A DNA stretch of 36,441 bases from DASQHW01 sp038209365 (lineage in GTDB: Bacteria; Actinomycetota; Acidimicrobiia; IMCC26256; PALSA-610): contig JBBQXS010000044.1 in assembly GCA_038209365.1 (NCBI GenBank), forward strand, positions 1 to 36,441, written 5' to 3'. Made by a program: the position numbers and the translations under genes. The notes under the pieces were generated by a model. That model was not told the origin of the DNA. It was given only the letters and a program-made list of their open reading frames with translations, and searched no databases. Of this stretch, positions 33,801 to 36,441 are shown one piece after another (the stretch's first letter is position 1; each line of letters begins with the position of its first letter).

Positions 33801-35301
33801 CGCCGCGCACGGCGGCGTGTCGACGTCGTGGAGCCAGTTCCTGTTCGGCTGCATGAGATGCACGGCGAACAACGCGATCGACGGCAACCCCGAGACCGCA
33901 TGGCAGACGCCGTTCATCGGCGTGCGCGGCGAATGGATGCAGTTCAAGAACGCAGCGCCCCTGTCGTTCGATCACATGGACCTACGGGTCTTCGCCGACG
34001 GGCGCCATTCGGTCCCGAAGGTCTTGCGGCTCGACGTCGACGGCCGGACGCGCATGCTCCCGCTGCCGGAGATCGCCGACCAGCCGGCCGAGAACGCGTC
34101 GACACCCGTTCGCCTCACGTTCCCGCGCATCATGGGCCATACCGTGCGGGTCACGGTCGCCGACGTGCGGGAGGAGCGCTCCCGTCGCTTTGCGACCGCC
34201 ACCACCGATCTGATGCCGGTCGGCATCTCCGAGCTCGGTATCCCCGGTTTGCACGTGCCGGCCGCGCCGCCCGAGATCGACAGCGGCTGCCGGTCCGACC
34301 TCGTCGCGATCGACGGCACGCCGATGCCGGTGCGGATCACGGGACAGGCGGCGACTGCAGATCAGTTGATGGCGCTCGGCGTGACGCCGTGTGATCCGCG
34401 CGACCCGGCGCGCGTGCCCGAGCTCACGCTCGGCCCCGGCACGCACACGCTCACGTCGGCCCGCGGCAAGGACGTCGGTTTCCTGCTCGACCGGCTCGTC
34501 CTCGCATCGGGCACCCCGAACGCACCCGTCGCGGTCGAGGGCGGGGTGGTGACCGACGTGGGTGCGCCCGCGCCACCGGCGCCGCGTCTCGAGGTCGTGC
34601 GCAGTGGCCCGACATCAGTGCGCGTGCACGTCTCCGGTGCGACGACACCGTTCTGGATGGTGCTCGGTGAATCGCAGAGTCCGGGTTGGCACGCGGACGT
34701 GATCGGCGGGCGCGGGCTCGGCAAGCCGCAGCTCGTCGACGGCTACGCGAACGGATGGCTCGTCACGCCGGCCGCGAGCGACTTCGACATCACGATGGAA
34801 TGGACCCCGCAGAAACAGGTCCGGGCCGCGCTGTGGATCTCCTTGCTCGCCGCGGTTGTGTGCCTCGTCATCGCCGGCGTCACGACGCGCCGACGATTCG
34901 TCGGTGGTGCGAACGTCACCGCGGATCCCGACGACGCCGAGATCGACATTGCATGGAGTTGGTCGGAGACGCGCGGCCGAAGCGCTTGGATCGCGCCACT
35001 GCTCGCGGGCGTCCTCACCGCGATCACGGTCGCGCCCTGGGCCGGGGTGCTGGTCGCCGGTCTCATCGCCTTGGTGCAGTGGCGACCAAGACTGCGCGGG
35101 TACGTCCTCGTGCTGCCCGCGGCGATCCTGTGCTTGTGCGGCGCGTACATCGTGGTGCAACAGGCCCGTCATCACATTCCCCCGGTGTTCGAGTGGCCGA
35201 CCGTGTTCGGTCGGGCGCGTACGCCCGCGTGGATCGCGGTGATGCTCCTCGCCGGCGACGCCATCGCGCAGTCACTGCGCCGCCCGATCGACCGGCAGTG
35301 A
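30883..35301 (+). CDS. aftD: Alpha-(1->3)-arabinofuranosyltransferase, AftD type
   Basis: A 1472-residue protein from GTG 30883, overlapping the GT4 stop; mycobacterial AftD is about 1400. The N-terminal GT-C part has a first helix (about 24-42), then A-A-D-T-K-Q-Y-L-Y-L-D-P (Asp50), S-M-W-D-P-N and T-V-T-H-Q-T-I-G-Y-L-F-P, the family hallmarks. Helices continue to about 440. The long outer region has two parts resembling carbohydrate-binding or F5/8C domains (about 745-880 with A-L-D-G-D-P-Y-T-S-W, and about 966-1106 with A-I-D-G-N-P-E-T-A-W). Four more helices close the protein (1315-1462). AftD adds branching arabinofuranose to arabinogalactan or lipoarabinomannan from decaprenyl-phosphoarabinose. 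Assignment to this exact linkage is by homology. Confidence 0.9.
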   Translation: MSTLLDRARTTAGVTPSVERRSRTLLGYGLLALLAYVPPLLTARGRVAADTKQYLYLDPGRLLSRAVSMWDPNVGMGTVTHQTIGYLFPSGPYYWIADKLGVPDWVAQRCWLGSILFFAAAGMLYLLRTFGFRGPGVVVAALAYMLSPYVLDYAARISVLLLPWAALPWMIGVIRKALRAPPRGLASWRYPAIFALIVQVVGGVNATALLFAGLGPVLWIVYAWLVAREVTFRRALGVTVRTGVLTVLASLWWISGLRMQAAYGLDILRYTETVDAVARTSSPNEVLRGLGYWFFYGQDRLGPWIEAASTYTQVLRVIFAGYVLTALALFGAAFVRWRHRVYFIAVLLVGVVISVGAHPYRSPTPLGALFKSLASSSTAALAMRSTGRAVPLVILALAVFLGLMTNVVSQRLHTRGGVAFALAAPAVVIALLAVNFPALYDGTYYGTNLQRPEEIPSYWKQAIASLGNGTDTRVLETPGSDFASYRWGNTVDPITPGLTDRPYVARELIPYGTAGSADLLNALDRRLQEGVADPRGIAPLLRRMGVGDLLARNDIQYERYDLVPPRELARVLAHTPGLEAPASYGPAAPAAPVAVQDEISLGAPPNEPPPASVAVYKVTDPVPIVRAESNDHALMVSGDGEGLVDVADVGLLDAAGVVRYSASYTSPSELRAATNGGATLVITDNNRLRARRWSSVKDNLGYTEQAGEADKPLDHDNGDARLPLFPKEQSSAYTTTVDSGAQRAVASAYGNTITYTPEDRASRALDGDPYTSWRANAFGDARGQEIRIDLDGPITTDHVNLVQPLTGGRNRWITRIELRFDGGRVVPVTLDPSSRTPGGQTVDFGPRTFQHLDVTVKQTSDPRTNLFGRDDAVGFAEIRLRDARSTRDIEMREVLQMPTDLVDALGGDAAAHPIVLVMRRDAVRPVPPRSQPELSIDRRFTLPGTRTFVLGGNAEITPDAPARALQAAFRVPDAAHGGVSTSWSQFLFGCMRCTANNAIDGNPETAWQTPFIGVRGEWMQFKNAAPLSFDHMDLRVFADGRHSVPKVLRLDVDGRTRMLPLPEIADQPAENASTPVRLTFPRIMGHTVRVTVADVREERSRRFATATTDLMPVGISELGIPGLHVPAAPPEIDSGCRSDLVAIDGTPMPVRITGQAATADQLMALGVTPCDPRDPARVPELTLGPGTHTLTSARGKDVGFLLDRLVLASGTPNAPVAVEGGVVTDVGAPAPPAPRLEVVRSGPTSVRVHVSGATTPFWMVLGESQSPGWHADVIGGRGLGKPQLVDGYANGWLVTPAASDFDITMEWTPQKQVRAALWISLLAAVVCLVIAGVTTRRRFVGGANVTADPDDAEIDIAWSWSETRGRSAWIAPLLAGVLTAITVAPWAGVLVAGLIALVQWRPRLRGYVLVLPAAILCLCGAYIVVQQARHHIPPVFEWPTVFGRARTPAWIAVMLLAGDAIAQSLRRPIDRQ

Positions 35302-35337
35302 TGTGATCCCCGGCCCGCCGCGGTGCGAAGATGCCTC

Positions 35338-36357
35338 ATGGCGACGATCCTGACCGGTGAGGAGACGCACGAGGTCGGCGCGGTCGCGCGTCCGGCAACG
35401 CTGCTCCTCGACCCGACAACCTTGCGCGAGGTGACGGGCTGGGAGTTGAAGCCCGAAGGGCTTTGTCGCGACGACGTCTGTGTGCCGATCCGCAGCCGTC
35501 CCGATGTGCACGTCGACGGTCGCGTCGACCTCCGCGTCGTCACCGAGCTGCTCGGTCGACCGCTCGCGATCGACCCGGACACTGCAGTCGCCGCGATCGG
35601 CGAATCGGCGGCGACACGGGCAGCACAGCTCGCGGAGGGACGCATCGACGACATCGTGCTGCACGACGTCGACGGCCGGCCCTTCTCGTGGCGCGCGCTC
35701 GGGCGCAAGAAGAAGGTCCTGGTCACCTGGGCGTCGTGGTGAGGATGCCGCTACGACCTGCCAGGTTGGCAGGCACTGCATCTCGAGCTCGAGCCGTTCG
35801 GCTGCACGATCGTCACCGTCGCGCTCGACGAGGCCGACGCGGCCCGTGAATGGATTGCGGCCGCGGCGCCGACGCATCCGTCGCTCGTCGACCCCGCCCA
35901 CGTGGTCGCGGACCGGCTCGGCATCACCAACGTGCCGTCGGCGGTGTGGATCGACGAAGACGACAAGGTCGCGCGTCCGCCGGTGATCGCGCCGGTTGAC
36001 GACCTCTTCAAGGACTTCACCGGCGTCGACTCCTCGGTCCATCACGACCAGCTCCGCGCGTGGGTGCGCGACGGCGTCACGCCTCCTGCACGTGCGGTGG
36101 AGGGACCGTCGCCCGACGAGCAGTTGGCGCGTGCCGAACGGCGGTTGGGCGCGTACCTGCACCGCAGTGGGAGAGACGATCGCGCGAGCGTCCACTTCGC
36201 CCGAGCCGCCGAGCTCGCGCCGATGGACTGGACGATCAGGCGTGGCACGCTCCCCCTTGTCGGTGACGATCCCTTCGGGCCGACGTTCTTCGAATTCATG
36301 AACGAATGGACCGAGGCCGGACGACCGGGCTACGGGGCTGCGGACGGCAAGTTCTGA
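35338..36357 (+). CDS. Thioredoxin-fold selenoprotein with UGA-encoded selenocysteine, TPR-like C-terminus
   Basis: From ATG 35338 the frame meets TGA at 35740-35742 and, if read through, continues to TGA 36355-36357, giving 339 residues with Sec135. Before the TGA the sequence is K-K-V-L-V-T-W-A-S-W; after it comes G-C-R-Y-D-L-P-G-W, exactly how a TlpA/ResA-like active site continues, and then V-P-S-A-V-W-I-D-E-D, the cis-proline strand of the fold. A hairpin of SECIS form follows the TGA. An N-terminal module carries Cys43 and Cys48. The end (about 260-339) looks like a TPR unit. There is no signal peptide or membrane helix, so it is probably cytoplasmic. It lies 36 bases after aftD. A pseudogene with a nonsense mutation is the alternative, but the intact frame and hairpin argue against it. 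Confidence 0.82.
35744..35782 (+). promoter_or_regulatory. Bacterial SECIS-like element after the in-frame TGA
   Basis: The lower stem GATGC (35744-35748) pairs with GCATC (35778-35782). After an asymmetric internal loop, the upper stem CCTGCCA (35757-35763) pairs perfectly with TGGCAGG (35767-35773) around the apical loop GGT (35764-35766). The loop lies 22-24 bases after the TGA. Bacterial SECIS elements begin at the UGA and carry a G-U in the apical loop at a similar distance, where SelB binds. The pairing is seen; the role is inferred. Confidence 0.78.
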
Positions 36358-36381
36358 ATCCGCGCGCCCGGGCGTGGTTGT

Positions 36382-36414
36382 GGGGGGGGTTGCGCACCAC
36401 CAACACCCCCCCCC
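36382..36414 (+). terminator. G/C-run hairpin after the last gene, possible terminator or contig-end artefact
   Basis: A run of eight G and then TTG (36382-36392) can pair with CAAC, a bulged A and nine C (36401-36414). It begins 25 bases after the last stop but has no U-tract, and the window then ends in further G and C homopolymers. It could be a strong terminator stem or poor sequence at the end of an assembled contig. Confidence 0.25.
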
Positions 36415-36441
36415 GGGGGCCGGCGGGAACGGGCCGGGGGG

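Noticed and set aside
30460..33975. Long open minus-strand frame (about 1170 codons) opposite aftD
   Set aside because: It has no motif or membrane pattern, and its composition is that of a mirror frame; aftD on the other strand has clear family blocks.
35740..35742. TGA as a nonsense mutation making a pseudogene
   Set aside because: The frame stays open and protein-like for 204 codons after it, the TGA is exactly at the redox position, and a SECIS-shaped hairpin follows. Selenocysteine explains all three.

Overview
The window is GC-rich throughout and carries an actinobacterial gene set: an F420-dependent luciferase-like oxidoreductase, a full-length AftD-type arabinofuranosyltransferase, a polyprenol-phosphate-mannose synthase and many polytopic GT-C-like proteins. 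Frequent GTG starts and 1-4 base stop/start overlaps fit the same group. A high-GC actinobacterium, perhaps of the Acidimicrobiia, is my best guess. The class is inference, because no rRNA or other marker gene is present. I see no tRNA, rRNA, insertion sequence, phage gene or CRISPR array, and no gap between genes longer than about 210 bases.

Layout. 1-1305: the end of a VOC-fold protein coupled to an F420-dependent oxidoreductase. 1334-4406: two GT-C-type membrane glycosyltransferases. 4410-12135: two membrane-embedded spermidine-synthase-like proteins and two OafA-type acyltransferases, one with an SGNH domain. 12119-15663: a polytopic protein of unknown family and, convergent to it, the first member (J) of a repeated membrane family. 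15873-19836: a UDP-galactopyranose-mutase-like FAD enzyme, a polyprenol-phosphate-mannose synthase and the second member (K) of that family. 19912-25156: two NAD-dependent epimerase/dehydratases, a large membrane protein (P) and another GT-C enzyme, tightly packed and probably one operon. 25153-26915: a GMC oxidoreductase coupled to a small helical protein. 26972-28771: a paralogue (R) of P. 28741-30886: a methyltransferase and a GT4 glycosyltransferase, divergently placed. 30883-35301: AftD. 35338-36357: a thioredoxin-fold protein with an in-frame TGA.

Taken together this looks like an envelope-polysaccharide locus. The Ppm-type synthase would supply a lipid-linked sugar donor, the GT-C proteins and AftD would transfer sugars on the outer face of the membrane, the OafA-type enzymes would acylate the product, and the epimerases, FAD enzyme and GMC enzyme would modify sugars or lipids. 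These links are inferred from families and proximity. Six families occur as pairs inside the window.

The most striking single item is at 35338-36357. A thioredoxin-like frame is interrupted by TGA exactly at the active-site position (W-A-S-W-TGA-G-C) and continues in the same frame with typical thioredoxin-fold sequence. Directly after the TGA lies a two-tier hairpin with a GGU apical loop, the expected form of a bacterial SECIS element. I read it as a selenoprotein that an ordinary gene caller would split or truncate.
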